DNA from: Lepisosteus oculatus
Taxonomy: Eukaryota; Chordata; Actinopteri; Semionotiformes; Lepisosteidae
NCBI RefSeq assembly: GCF_040954835.1
Contig: NC_090697.1
Coordinates: forward strand, 5,902,501-5,966,500
Length of the DNA: 64,000 bases
Reading direction: 5' to 3'
Part shown: one piece after another, positions 12,412 through 24,425 of the stretch
Numbering within the stretch: position 1 is the stretch's first letter
Layout: each line of letters opens with the position of its first letter
Notes under the pieces: generated by a model
The model's database searches: none
Told to the model about the DNA's origin: nothing
Seen by the model: only the letters and a program-made list of their open reading frames with translations
Translations under genes and position numbers: made by a program

Positions 12412-12910
12412 AGCCTTTATTGCCCATGGGGGAAACAGTCTTGCACTTTTAAAAGCTCATAAACATACTTACGACAATAATAAAATACAACAACAGTACA
12501 ATACCGTGATACAACACAACATTCAAGAACATCGCTCAGTCAGAACTCTTCCAGTACCATAAGGTTAAAAAAACAGCAATAAGCCTATTAAAAACAATAA
12601 GCTAATAGGCAAAACAACCGACTAAAAACAAGATCCCTACCCACAAACAAACTTTTCCTAATTCAATCATTTGAATACCTTAGGTATTCAAGTATAAAGG
12701 ATGTAAATGATCTCTTAGTCTTTATAAAGGGGATCTGGTACCTCTTCCAGAGGCTAGGACAGTCTGGAAAGAGAGGATGAGAGGGGTCATCTGAGATTTT
12801 ATGTGCAAGATTAATTATACTGTATGTCACTCTGTTAAACACATTATTGTATCCAAGGATGCGCCAGCAATCTTGCCACCAGTCCTGATCGATGAAAAGA
12901 TAATACAATG
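12412..12910. mobile_element. Probable LINE-derived 3' region
   Basis: It starts with a tttattgcccatgggggaaa terminus of the same general kind as 11964-12005 and runs on as sequence resembling dispersed fish LINE untranslated DNA. The right boundary is uncertain and no coding similarity was established. Confidence 0.35.
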
Positions 12911-12974
12911 TGCAAATAATGCATGGAAAATTAGAATAGCCAATTTTACTCTATGAAAGAATGAACAATCTTCT

Positions 12975-13090
12975 TCATCCTAGCGTTAATCCCACATCGG
13001 CAGGGTCCGCTTGTCGGCACGCCCGTCTCCATTTGGCGCGGTCATAGGTGTCCTCCGGGGCGACATTCACTTTCCGCATGTCTTCAGTGA
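12975..13090 (-). mobile_element. Fragment of a non-LTR retrotransposon ORF2 C-terminus
   Basis: The minus-strand translation contains a PEDTYDRAKWRRACRQADP string, characteristic of the C-terminal tail of some fish LINE polyproteins (…PEDAxDRxKWRRxxRxADP…). Only ~35 codons are recognisable. The segment is locally GC-richer than its surroundings. Confidence 0.5.
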
Positions 13091-14039
13091 TCCAATAGCA
13101 GAGGTAAAAGTAGAATACATGCATAATATACACTGCATTAGTTTCCTCCAAGTTCAGGGGTGTTTTCATTATTCTATTAGTTTATTTGTGTATACGTTAA
13201 GATTATAGCAATCAAACTTGAATGGCTGAAATGTCAGCTGAATTAACATGGGATAAGACGAACAAAGGCATTCAAATATGATGATTGAAGGTCATTAACA
13301 TACCATTTTAATTTTAGAGAGGACGTAAAGGTATTTAATTTATTATCTACACATATATATATATATTTCTTGTTTGCTTTTTTAGTGGTTGTGCCAGACA
13401 ACACAATTAATACGTCTCAGAACTTTGCTTCTTCAGTCTCATGAGTATAGTCATTCATATTCATAAGCTCATCGTGCTTTAAAATGTAAGAATTATTTTC
13501 AGCAATACATAAGTATAAGAGGTGCAGGTAAGCCTGTTTTTGCTGAATATGATTTTATCCTCCATCTGAATTATCCATCTGGTGATCCAGCTACTTCTTT
13601 ATCTCTTTCAGATCCCTATATGAAGTGTTAAGATGAAACTATTGTTTGTAACACAATTGCTAGTTCCTAAAACGAGCTTCTGCTAAGCAGTGCAGGTTTC
13701 CCTACTTGCTATTTATGCAATACCAACTACCTGATATCTAGAGTTAGCTACCAGTGTGCAAAAGAGGATCATATGCAACAATTCTGAAATGTACTGTACC
13801 TGCACTGGAAATATACCTTTGCACAGGATTGTCTCTTAGCTCACTTACTCTAGGAAAGAATATCCTTGTGCACAGTCTTCTGCTAAACACTTGCCCCCAC
13901 AATATCATTTTAGCTTTTTGGAGAGCCAGCCACTGACATTATAAATGAAAGTTCGTGGAGCTCTACACCTGATCCCAATCAAGAAAACCTACAACAAGCG
14001 TCCTAACATAAGGACCGATACACAGGTCCATCCACACTG
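13091..14039. other. Intergenic, nothing recognised
   Basis: AT-rich, with a short (AT)n run near 13353-13368. No exon or RNA gene is supported. Confidence 0.45.
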
Positions 14040-14300
14040 GCATAACAATAATAACTTGCATTTATATAGCTCTTCTAAAGGATGCCAAAGTACTTTACGT
14101 GCAGGAGGACACCCATTTCATCCACCACTGGGGTGTGCTACTCTCTTCAGTGATGCACAGCAGACATGAGGACCAGCATCCTCAGTATATAGCAGGTCAG
14201 GCAAAGAAATGTTTCACCAATTGAAATAAGGGGGAACCTCAGGAAGGTCTGTCATTCAAGCCCAGAATGGAACCTAACCAGGACACCCCAACTCTTTAAA
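14040..14300 (-). mobile_element. LINE/SINE 3'-tail fragment (ttatatagcnctt type)
   Basis: The sequence from aataataacttgcatttata through ccaaagtactttacgtgcag is the reverse complement of a common fish L2/SINE tail (…gtaaagcgctttggggtc…tatataaatgcaagttatt). A related but different tail occurs at ~30490-30535. Decayed; boundaries approximate. Confidence 0.45.
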
Positions 14301-15899
14301 AAGAACCATTGTATCTTAATGGCTTAGACTAAGTAGTCAGGACCTTGGTTTGCTGATATGTCCAATAGACACAGCATGGTTTCCTGGTGCTCACTATAGT
14401 GAAGAGGCTAGGAAAGAGAGCTATCTTGAAATCAACATGCCCGATGACCAAGCATTATAACAGCGTGATGAGGAGAACAGCACATTTCTGCATGAGTCAA
14501 AGTCAAGAACAGAAATCTCTTTAATATATATGTATTTACAGTAAATGCTCAGCACATTGTTTACATATAGATTACAAGTACCATTTAAACAAAAGTTCTG
14601 AGAAATAAAACTTAAAATAAAATGCAGTTTTACAGCATTTTTATTCAAAGCAAATTTGAATGAGTCCAGTGCACTGGGAAAAAACAAGATAAGCAGTATA
14701 CTTCCGTATTATGTAAATGATACTGTGGTCTTAAACTAGCTAAACCAGTTTGATTCCTGTAACTGTAGACGCTCATTCAAATTCACAAAGCTTTCCACCT
14801 TTATGACTGCTTACTTTTTCCTGCATTTACTCCATTACTTTAAACAATACTAATTATTTTCCTATCACCCTGTTCTTTCATCACGGCTTTTCCTTGAATC
14901 TTTATTAAAGTCAAGCAGCTAACTTGACTTGATTTAAGCAAAAAAAGGTTGGTTGTATGTTTCGAATACAATGAGAAAGTATGTGGTTATGTAATATAGG
15001 AGTTCCAGAATTAAAATCTCATCAGTTTATCTTAGCAGAATGTCTGTAGGTTTGATTATTTTATTTCAGATGTATTTTATCTTATTTTCTGTACCCAATG
15101 GAACATGCAGTATATTAAAAGAGAAATATATTATCATATTGCATTAATGAAATTGCACTACATTATATTTTTTGGCTTGAATATCACATTCCATAAGCTA
15201 TCAGTAGTCCTTGAAAACTGCACTACTATAAAACTTCTCATATCAAGGAAGGATTAACATCCCTCACCTACTGCTACTGAGCCGGTGGCTGAGATAAAAC
15301 ACTCAAAGTCAGCAGGAAGAACTTTAGGACCTTTTTTATTTTTTGCTCCTCAAGGGTAACTATTATTGTCTAAAATGATAAAGAATAGTAATCACTTTAT
15401 CCACCCATTTATGAAATGCAGTCAGCATTAGAAAACCTCTAGATTAAGTTATATGTTCCAAAGATGGAATCACTTTCGATTACTGATAAATCGTATGACA
15501 CTGGCCGGATCCACTTTGCTTGACAGAAATGACAACTCATTCATGCAATAATATGCATTATCTGTAGTATCTGTATCGATATTCATCCATAGACGTCGAA
15601 GGCTAGCTTTGTAATAAATAGTGTTATTTTTATAGAACGCAAATCAACGGAGTTCTGACATTTCCATAAATTTTAATACGAATAAGCCCATAAAAAGAAG
15701 TTTAAAGAATCTCCATTGAAAAGCCAAGTACAACACAGCCCACTGCTCCAAAGTAGGGTTACTGCACAATCCCCAGGTTGGGGAAGGGCTAAAAATACAG
15801 CCTTCCACATGTTTGAGGTCCACCGGAAAAAAATCCCCGAACTGCAAAATCTTTTTAATGGTTAAAAAAAAAAAACGTTATTTCCAACAACCCAGTTTT
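14301..15899. other. Intergenic, nothing recognised
   Basis: AT-rich, with short frames only. No repeat with a recognisable family and no RNA gene seen. Confidence 0.4.
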
Positions 15900-16560
15900 A
15901 GCTGTGAGGCGTCCCGGATGAGCTAGATTGTACTGTGCCAAGTGTCTTGTGAGCAGTATGCAAGGTTCAAGTTTCGCGTGTACACTTTCTCTTCTCTCTC
16001 CATCCTGAATCACATCCTTCTCCCTCGGTTTCACTACTTTCCTCTCTTTTCCTGGAGCCTCGGCCCCCTAACTCTCCATCACACACGCACTCACCCTCTC
16101 TCTCACGCACACTCACTCACAAAAAAGACCGCACATGTTGGCTTTTTGGAGAAAAAAAAAACTGCTCTCTTTGCCCCCCTAGACTGCCGTCTGTTTCCCC
16201 CATCCCCGTTTTCTCCCTTCCCATTTCTCCGCGCCTTGCCTGAGTGGCTGTTGCGCCCTGACGGCGAGAGGAAGGCTGTTTCCTGCATCCCTACTCCTCC
16301 TCTCCTCCTCTCCCGCTTCAGCGCCTGGCTTCGCTTCTGCGAGCGAAATCACCATGGAAACTAGATGATTCCCAGCCGCAGGAGAAGAGGCAGAGAGAAT
16401 GGAAAGACCCTTCGCCCGGAGAAGCCATTCTGCCACAGACACCCCTGCCTCTGTAAATCAATCCCATAAAAGGCACATTTAATTCTTTAAAATGATTTAT
16501 TTCTGTAGCACGGGTAGCTCCTGGAGCCCGTGCGCTCACCGGCGCAACCGCGACACCAAC
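15900..16560. promoter_or_regulatory. Orphan CpG island about 1.5-2.2 kb upstream of MARCKS
   Basis: CpG dinucleotides are dense here (I count about 35 in 660 bases by eye), against near absence in the flanking AT-rich DNA. The left part is CT-rich with cactcac repeats; the right part contains gcgagcgaaatcaccatgga and GC-box-like stretches. Fish CpG-dense islands usually mark promoters or developmental enhancers. No adjoining coding exon was found: a 140-codon plus frame at 15942-16364 has low-complexity CT composition and is not credible. A lncRNA or alternative MARCKS promoter is possible. Confidence 0.5.
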
Positions 16561-17690
16561 ACGTCCGTCAAGCCCGTGAAATGAAACTTTTTAAACGGAA
16601 TACCATTTTATATAGCTATGATTTAGGGCTGACGCCCCTCCCTCCATCGTTTCCTTTGGTAGGAATGAACGGACACTTAAATATTATTCGCTCAATCTAT
16701 TGATTACGTATACCGTTACCTACAATTTACGTGCAAACGCCAAAATCCGTTATTTTTTTCTGCTTTCTCTCCCTCAAACACAATAAAAACCGATTCATAC
16801 ATTTGAGTGATGTTAAAAAAAGCCTTTCTTATACGACCCCTTGGCTGAAAATGCATCCAGTTTCAAAGAACATCTGTCCTTTTCCCCCCAAAACCCCGCA
16901 TTATTCCAATTACTACTCCTAATGGTATTTCAGAATTGTACACACTTTAAAATGACGCTTCTGTGAATCTTTAAGGTTAAACCTCATACAGTTTCATTTC
17001 TGGGTCTCTTTCTCAGTTTTTTTCTCCCAGCTTTTTTTTTATACACATTTATATTACACGTTTTTCTTTTAAATAACTGTACGAAACTTGCAAACCCTAA
17101 ACTCAAAAACATTTTTTAAAATAAAGAATGAACCGTTTTATCGTAACAAAAGATTCATCTGTTTTCGGTTTTAATCATTCCCAGACTGATCCGTATTTTG
17201 TTCCTTGCAACACCATTAAACCGCGTCTTGCGGTGCAGCGTGAATATGGACACAAAACATGCAACAAGACAGTGAATTTAGTCTAATAATGTCCATTTAA
17301 ATAATCGCCACGTCTGGGCACTGACTGAGAAATGATCTTTCTTGGGTCAGAGCTAGGGCTGATCTCAGTGTCGACCCCTCCAGCCGTCCTTTGCGAAAAT
17401 CAGCCCTCATAAACTTTAATCATCAGCACCTCTGTTTAAATGTAATTGTTAAAAGCCCATCTTGCCCGACGCATTTGGAAAATTGGGTTGGGGAGTAATT
17501 GAAAAATGCATGTACATACGAAGGTAACGATTTAAATTCAACAGAAGCAAATCGTCCTAAAATACAATGGAGCAATATTGCCCAGGAGTTTCATACGACG
17601 ATTTTTTTTTTAATTAAAGAAATTGTAGCTATAGGACAACTAGCTTTTTCAGGTTTGTAACAATCTGCTGCATTGTTCGCTCGCTTTCTA
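16561..17690. other. Upstream flank of MARCKS, no gene recognised
   Basis: AT-rich non-coding DNA with T runs. There are CpG-containing patches around 17180-17400 that may belong to the MARCKS regulatory region. Confidence 0.4.
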
Positions 17691-18073
17691 AACCACGCCC
17701 CTCCTTTGTATGCCGGCTCTCTGATTGGCTGGGGACGAGTACGGATGGCGTCATCGCTCGGAATGCCCATTCATCTGTGCACTTGGGCGTTGGACTCTGC
17801 ATCTTATTAGCAACAAGGGAAATTTCTCCATTTTCCACCCTGTCTACAGCTACACAGCAACAAATCTGGGATTTTTTATTACTTCTCCTAACTTGGCAGG
17901 CTTTTTTTTGCCATTTACCCGTTTTGTTCGCTGCAGCCGGACTTGGGTTACTTCTAGAGTAAACTTTTTTCAGGGAAGGGGGTCTTTGAACAGATCTTGC
18001 AACAGAGGAGAGACGCTTGTGGTCTTTTGTTCGTTTTTTTGGATCGGCTGAGTTTCTTTGTTGGACCGAAGGC
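17691..18073 (+). promoter_or_regulatory. marcks: MARCKS core promoter and 5'UTR
   Basis: A KLF/Sp-type CCACGCCC lies at 17693-17700 and an inverted CCAAT box (ATTGG within ctgattggctgg) at 17724-17728. No TATA box sits at a suitable distance, in line with a TATA-less CpG promoter. The ~300 bases before the start codon are the likely 5'UTR. The exact transcription start cannot be placed from sequence alone. Confidence 0.55.
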
Positions 18074-20430
18074 ATGGGAGCGCAATTCTCCAAAACCGCT
18101 GCAAAAGGCGAAACTGCCGCTGAAAAACCGGGAGAAGCCGCCGCTTCACCCTCTAAGGCGAATGGACAGGTAAAAAAAAATCATTTTTAAAGAACCTTAT
18201 TATGGGGGCTTGTTCATTGTTTCAGATAAAACGTTGGCGCAATGGTGCGGTTTAGACTGGGACTTCCCAACACATGCCGGCGTGTTACAGCGCGAACCGA
18301 GCCCGAATACTACGGAGTGCTTAAATCTACAATTTAAGGAAACGAGTTGTATCTTTACACGCCTTTGTCTTTATTTGAGATTAATTTTTGGGGGGAAAGC
18401 TGTGATTTTTAAACGGCGTTTTCTTGATTGGAAATTGACCAGGATGAAACGCGGTCTTAAGCATTCCGTGTGGGACTTATTTTCTTCGTTAACTTCAGAA
18501 ACGGAGCGTTTTTGCACGGTTTATCTCGTGTTCCTGCATCAGCAGCCGCGCCGTGTGGCTCCGCTGTCTGGACGCCTCGCCAAGCGGTGCTTTGTTTGAG
18601 GAGCAGGATGGTGCCACAGATGAAGCGTGCGGCTCTGGACTCGTGTGATTTACTCGCAGAAATATTTTCTACTTGTAGTTTGATTGAAATGGATAATTGC
18701 GTAGTGCATAGTTCGTTACTCGTTTTTTTTTTGTCGGTGTCGACGTTGTAATTAACCAAACTTGCGATGTTTCCTCGATCTGCGTCGCACTTGGGTTTAT
18801 TTTGCGAAAGTCCCAATTTGCAATAGCAGGAATAAAACGGGTGAAAGGGAGCCATTCTTCCGGGGGTATCCGAGAAGTGGCTAATGAACTGGGCAGTATC
18901 TGAAATGGCTCTGTGCTGGGGCAACAATGGCTCGGTGCGGTCTTGCTACCACGCCTTTTGTTCGAGATGCTGTGGTGGGGATGCATGGTATCACCATAGT
19001 CGGAGACTGCTGTACGAGACTAAGCACGTCGCTTAAATACGGTATCCCTGAAACGGGTTTGGCTAATAGCCAGTGCTTCTAAATATATTCTTCAGTGCTT
19101 TTATCTTAAATCAATCATAGTAAATGCAATAGCTGGGGTTTTGGACGAAACGGCGCTCTGCGTGATCTGCTGCTCTAATGAGCATCTGCTGTGATTTGGC
19201 GCTGCACAGCTTGCGAGCGCCTGTCGCGGCGGCAGAGCGCCCCCCGGTGGAGATACGGGGTCTTACAGCCCACGGGTTTTCATCTGCCCCCGAGGGGATC
19301 ATTTTTAGACACCTCCGGGAAGAACCCTCGAGGTTTGGGGCGTCTCGAAATGTGACTTCTTCGTTCAAGGCATCGTTTTCTTAAGCCTCGGTAGGGGGTG
19401 GGTGGCCAGGAAGAGGTGTGGATGAAATCCTGCTTCACGGTGTTATTTGCGCGGATGCAAAAGAGCCTTCGAAAGGATGCGAATCTGAAACGATTTGCGG
19501 GTTTTTTTTTGTATTTTCAAATGCGGTCACATGCTGCCCCTTGTGTTAGGCGGCGGTACTGAGGCGCGTAGCGGGCAATTTTCATTTGCTCTTCCGTTGT
19601 TTTTTTTTCCCAAACCATTTTTCTACCGTTGTTTTTTTTTTTAGGAAAACGGCCACGTGAAGGTGAACGGCGACGCCTCGCCCGCGGACGCAGAGGCCGC
19701 CGGGAAGGAAGAGGTTCAGGCCAACGGAAGCGCCCCCGCCGAGGAGAGCCCAAAGGAGGAGGCGGAGAAGCCAGAGGCGGCCTCCGCGGAGAAGGAGAGC
19801 GCGGAGGGAGACAAGGAGAACGCCGAGGCAGCTGCGCCCGCCGAGGGCGAGGGCTCCGCCAAGGCCGAGGAGGGGGCCACGCCCTCCACCAGCAGCGAGA
19901 CCCCCAAAAAGAAGAAGAAGCGCTTCTCCTTCAAGAAGTCCTTCAAGCTGAGCGGCTTCTCCTTCAAGAAGACCAAGAAGGAGACGGGGGAGGGCGCGGA
20001 GAACGAGGGGGCCGCGTCGACGGACGAGGGCAAGGACGAGGCCGCCGCCGCCGCCACGCCGGGGGCCGCTGACGCCGCAGAGGAGGGCAAGCCGGCCCAG
20101 GAGGAGGCCAAGGACGAGGCCGCCGCCGCCGTAGAGGAGGCGAAGGAGGAGGCGAGCCCCTCGCAGGAGGCCAAGTCGGAGGAGACCGCGCCGGAGCAGG
20201 CCGCGGCCGAGGAGCCCAAGGCGGCCCCCGCGGCCGAGGAGCCCAAGGCCAAAGAGGAGAGCGCGGCCGAGGAGAAGCCGGCGGAGCCGGCGGCCGCCGA
20301 GACCAAGGCCGCCCCCGCCGCCGAGCAGGAGGCGCCAAAAGCGGAGGAGCCCGCGTCGGCGACACAGGAGCCGGCCCCCGCCTCCAGTCCGGAGGCCCCG
20401 GCGGCGGAGGCGGCCCCGTCCGCGGAGTAA
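18074..20430 (+). CDS. marcks: MARCKS, myristoylated alanine-rich C-kinase substrate
   Basis: Two coding exons, 18074-18169 and 19645-20430 (GT at 18170, AG at 19643-19644, phase 0), encode 293 aa; human is 332. The start [13 protein letters not shown] gives the N-terminal glycine for myristoylation. The intron falls in the conserved MH2 segment (…SPSKANGQ | [12 protein letters not shown]…). The effector domain, residues 120-144, begins [20 protein letters not shown]; its serines 127, 131, 135 and 138 correspond to the PKC-phosphorylated/calmodulin-binding region. Ser131 rather than Pro separates it from MARCKSL1. Residue 142 is Thr where human has Asn. The rest is Ala/Glu/Pro-rich and disordered. 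The family binds inner plasma membrane PIP2 and actin and is released by PKC or Ca-calmodulin. Exon 2 is strikingly GC-rich against AT-rich flanks. Confidence 0.97.
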
Positions 20431-21660
20431 GGCCAGGCACCCCCCCGGAGCGACGCACGAGATGAGAATAAGAAAAAAAAAGATAATCAAAGACCTTTTC
20501 CCTGTTTTTGTTGGAAGTGGTGCCAGGTACTGGTTTTGGAGAACTTGTGTACAACCAGGGATATTTTCAAGCTTTTTTTTTTGTTTAGTCCCCCAAATCC
20601 CCCCCCCCCCCCCTCCACAGAGCCCATCTCAGTTCGTTGTTACTACTATTCCAGCTGGCAGTGAGGTCTGTGGCCTAGAAGACGAGATTTTTAAGAGCAC
20701 CAACTCCAGCCACGCTCTGCCTTGTACTTTTTTGCATCAGTATTAAATGTTTTTTGCCTATTTTGCTTTTTTTTTTATATATACGAAACGTATGGACGTG
20801 TGCCCACGGGTGTGAAGGAGACAGGCGGGTGGCCTGAGGGTGTCGATTGAAGTGATGGGGGAGAAACGGCGGGCGGTGGCAGAGCTGTGCCCAGTAACGT
20901 GCCACAGCATATGACGGAAAGGGTAGTCTTAAAAAAAAAACAAACAAGCAAATTTGAAGATTACAATGTCTGTGTGAAGAGTGTACCATAAGGTTTACAA
21001 CACTAAGTCATTTTTTGCTACAAGAAGGACAAAAAAAAATCCCAGATGAAATAGGTTTAGGACGTCATTTTAAATCATAGGAGCTTTTCACTTATCTCAT
21101 TAGCTGTACCAGTCGGTGATTAAGTAGAACTACAAGTTGTATAGGCTTTATTGTTTATTGCTGGTTTTATGACCTTAAGAAAGTGTAATTATGTATTACC
21201 AGCAGGGTGTTTTTAACTGTGATTATTGTATAAATGAAATCTTGATATCAAGAAGCACATGAAGTTTGCAGCTCTTTTTCCACCCTGCTCATTTTTGTAA
21301 AATAATAAAAAATCAAGTCATCCTGGAAGACCTTTTAAGCAATTTTAAACTCAACAAAGCTGTGATAAGTGGAATGGTTACTGTTTATATACTGTGGTAT
21401 GTTTTGATTACAGCAGACAATGCTTTTTTCAGTGGTCTTTGACAATTAAGGAATCTCTCAGATGCAATGTTTGTGTAGCATCTTGTCTTTTTTTTTTCTT
21501 TTGTAAATACTGGAGAAGCTTTGACCAATTTGACTTAGAGATGGAATGTAACTTTGCTTACAAAATTGCTATTAAACTCCTCTGCTTAAGGTGTTCTAAT
21601 TTTCTGTGAGCACACTAAAAGCAAAAATAAATGTGAATAAAATTTGACTACAGTGTTTGT
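20431..21660 (+). other. marcks: MARCKS 3'UTR
   Basis: Non-coding sequence after the TAA at 20428-20430. It contains a T-rich stretch and a poly-C run near 20599-20613, then AT/T-rich DNA. Mammalian MARCKS also has a long 3'UTR with pyrimidine-rich regulatory elements. An internal AATAAA is at 21304-21309. The proposed end is set by the tandem poly(A) signals at 21626-21641. Confidence 0.6.
21626..21641 (+). terminator. marcks: MARCKS poly(A) signals (tandem AATAAA)
   Basis: Two AATAAA hexamers at 21626-21631 and 21636-21641 are followed within ~15 bases by a GT/T-rich stretch (cagtgtttgtcttttgttc), the usual layout of a cleavage/polyadenylation site. Cleavage is expected near 21655-21660. 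Confidence 0.65.
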
Positions 21661-22621
21661 CTTTTGTTCATTTCCTTTCTTCCTTAGCTTTGACTTTGCA
21701 GTAGGGAGCGCAGCAGTTTGCAAGTATATGGTAGGGAGTCGCTAAACAAACCCGTCAACCATGGAAGAGATGGTCTGATATGTCATGATCAAGGTAAGAC
21801 GTAACAAAATGGGTTGAATAAAGCATCTAACCACTAGAAGTTTCAGTTCCTCGGATCTACAAAAAATAAAAGTAGAACTAAACTAGTCCCAACTTATGAT
21901 ACTTATAATGCTGATGGAGGAGTTGAACAATAAAACAAGTTAAAACGGCTGTGTGGAACTGCCTGCCTTATGTTTTGTGTAATTTGTTTTTGTGAAATCT
22001 TAAGCTTCTACACCACAAAATGGCGGCTTCAGGGAATTCTGCCTTTCACTTAGTGTAGCTGTAGTGTAGTCTCCTATTACTAAAGACTGGCGTTCAAGAC
22101 CCAAGGTGTTGACAGTTGTCTGTAGTACTAGTGATGTCATTGTTCTTGCGGAACTATAAAATCTCTTAATCCAAAGACTGCATGAATCAATTATAGACAC
22201 TTTTGTAAATTAACATTAGAATGATGGGGGGTGCTTTAAAGTAGACTGTACTTTGGCAATGTTTGTAGATGCAAATAGTAAACTTCACAAACTCTCCTAT
22301 GCACTCTATGGTTGTTTTTACATTTTGAAGATTAGTTTTATAAGAACATGCCATGGTATAGTGACTGAACTGTGTTTTGAGTGTCTTCTGAAGATCAAAA
22401 GCATGCATAATTTCTTCCTATTCTTGTGAAAATGGTCTTTGTTTATACTTTTGGTAATTAAATGTTTGTGGTGCAGTGATATTTCTGCTGTACAGATTTG
22501 TTTTTAGTTGATTACTAATTGGAACAATCGCTGGGTTTATGATAAGCGATAGCCCCATAGAGCTCCCACTTTAGTGTCACATGGCAGCAGGGAAAGCAAT
22601 GTAACAAAGAACAGTATCCAG
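21661..22621. other. Intergenic, nothing recognised
   Basis: AT-rich DNA between the MARCKS poly(A) site and a SINE. No exon or RNA gene seen. Confidence 0.45.
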
Positions 22622-23178
22622 CAAATAATTCCTTACACTTACATAGTGCTTTTCTGGACACTCCACTCAAAGCTCTTTACAGGTAATGGGGATCCCCTCC
22701 ACCACCACCAGTGTGCAGCCCCACCTACAGTAGATGATGTGACGGCAGCCACAGTGCACCAGAACACTCACCACACACCAGCTCTCACTGGGGAGGAGAG
22801 CAGAGTGATGAAGGCCATTCAGAGATGGGGAGGCCATGATTGGTAAAGATCAGAGGAAAATGTGGCCAGGACACCGGGGTAACACCCCTACTTTGTTTGA
22901 AAAACACCCTGGGGTTTTTAATGACCACAGAGAGTCAGCATTTCAGTTTTACATCTCATCTGAAGGACGGTGCCTTTTTACCACATAGTGTCCCTGTCAC
23001 TATACTGAGGCATTAGGACCCACACAGCCCGCAGGGTGAGCGCCCCCTACTGGCCCCACTAACAGCTCTTCCAGCAACAGCCTTAGCTTTCCCAGGAGGT
23101 CTCCCATCCAGGTACTGACCAGGCTTACATCTGCAGAGATTCAGTGGGCTGCTAGCTGAGTTTCAGGGTGATGTAGCT
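22622..23178 (-). mobile_element. 5S rRNA-derived SINE, near full length
   Basis: On the minus strand it opens with a 5S rRNA-like head: gctacatcaccctgaaactc, then gtacctggatgggagacctc at 23115-23096. A ~300-base body follows (including ggtaaaaaggcaccgtcctt), and then the LINE-type tail ggggatccccattacctgta … gagtggagtgtccagaaaag. The head and tail match the copy at 3583-3857, which lacks most of the body. It has no long (ATT)n end. The 5S-type internal promoter would serve RNA polymerase III, with LINE machinery in trans, in other members of this class. Confidence 0.8.
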
Positions 23179-24425
23179 GCTGACAAAGCAACCACTTAGT
23201 TTATTAGTTTAATGAGGAGAGAGAGTGCCACTGATACTTGATTGATTATTTTTTGCAACAGTTTTAAAATATTTACATTAACAGTAATTATTAGTTTCTG
23301 GTCTTTTGCTGGGTAACATGCTATTCAAGATGAATGTTACTCGTAGTAAACTGATGGCCACATTAGAATCTTGAGTTGTATGGTTGTATTTTTCCCAATT
23401 GACAGCAGCTGGTCGCTGGTCTCTGTTTCCTCCTGTCCTTATGCAAGTGCACTAGAGGCATACAGAGGTTGCCCTGGGTGTTGTCGCAGTGCGCCTGCCA
23501 ATTCCCTTACCTGGCAAAGAGGATCTTGCATGTGCCAAAGGGGAAATACTGGCGAAGCAACCTGATAACAACACCCAGGCAGCAGGCACCCAGTCAGGGA
23601 CCCCAGTTGCTACTGTCAAACGAATAATATCCCTGTCGCTCTGATTCTATGCCAATTCAGCCTCGATCAACACTTCAACACTGGGATGTTCTCTCCTACG
23701 TTTGTGAGCTGCACAATGTGCAGAACCAACTCTGCTGGCTCATGATAACATGTTTACGATGCATTTTCTCAGCATTCACTGATTTTTGGATCCTACTCAA
23801 CTGACAATACAAAGAACTGAGAAATCAGGCCAAACTGGCTTTTCTGGATTGCAAAACTCTTGTCTATAACATGTTGTTCGCTATTTCTTTACTGCCTGTA
23901 TACGTTAAATACAGCTTGAATGGATTTCTAAGTAATGCAATTCAGCTGTACTCAAATTTCTGATTCATTTTCTGATGTGCTTTGGAAAGTGTTGCAAAAT
24001 GAAAGCAATAGGAATCAACCTTTTTCATAGGCGATGTATTTTCTAAAGATGGAGTATCAGAGTTATTTTATGAGTACTGTTATTCATATATGGCACTATA
24101 TTGTACAAATTCTGTAAAATATATGGAAAGATATCGTTCGATTTTGTTTATGGTGCCCACCTAGTTGTTACAATGGTTAAAATGACCTGATTTCTCAATA
24201 TTGAGAAATTTCATGTCAGAAGAGGAGTGTGCCTGAGAAAATGGTCTATTTGTATTTTCTACAATAGTCATCAAAGTAGATTAGATTCAGTTAAATCCAA
24301 AATACCCCCAGGGAGCAATTTAAGATTGCTACTTATTGGTTACGTTTATGCAGAGCATGAAAGCTCACCATAAGGAATGAGTGAGCCAGCCATGGTGACA
24401 TCTCTCCCCTGGATTTTCAGAAGTG
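23179..24425. other. Intergenic, nothing recognised
   Basis: No supported gene. 23370-23620 is mildly GC-richer with a short frame of no recognisable family. Confidence 0.4.

Noticed and set aside
15942-16364. 140-codon frame in the upstream CpG island
   Set aside because: CT-rich low-complexity translation (Pro/Leu/Ser) without a recognisable domain.
17629-18093. 154-codon minus-strand frame across the MARCKS promoter and start
   Set aside because: Antisense to the 5'UTR and exon 1, no family, no splice signals; explained by the MARCKS gene.
18210-18927. Frames of 129 and 156 codons in the MARCKS intron
   Set aside because: The intron is bounded by clear GT/AG sites. The translations have no similarity and both strands are equally open because of GC composition.
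19582-20554. Long open frames antisense to or overlapping MARCKS exon 2 (up to 302 codons)
   Set aside because: They are composition artefacts of the GC-rich GCN/GAG-repetitive exon. The translations are Gly/Leu/Arg or Ser/Ala runs with no domain.
20599-20613. Poly-C run in MARCKS 3'UTR as a functional element
   Set aside because: A simple homopolymer. Could be regulatory, but nothing in the sequence alone supports more than a low-complexity tract.
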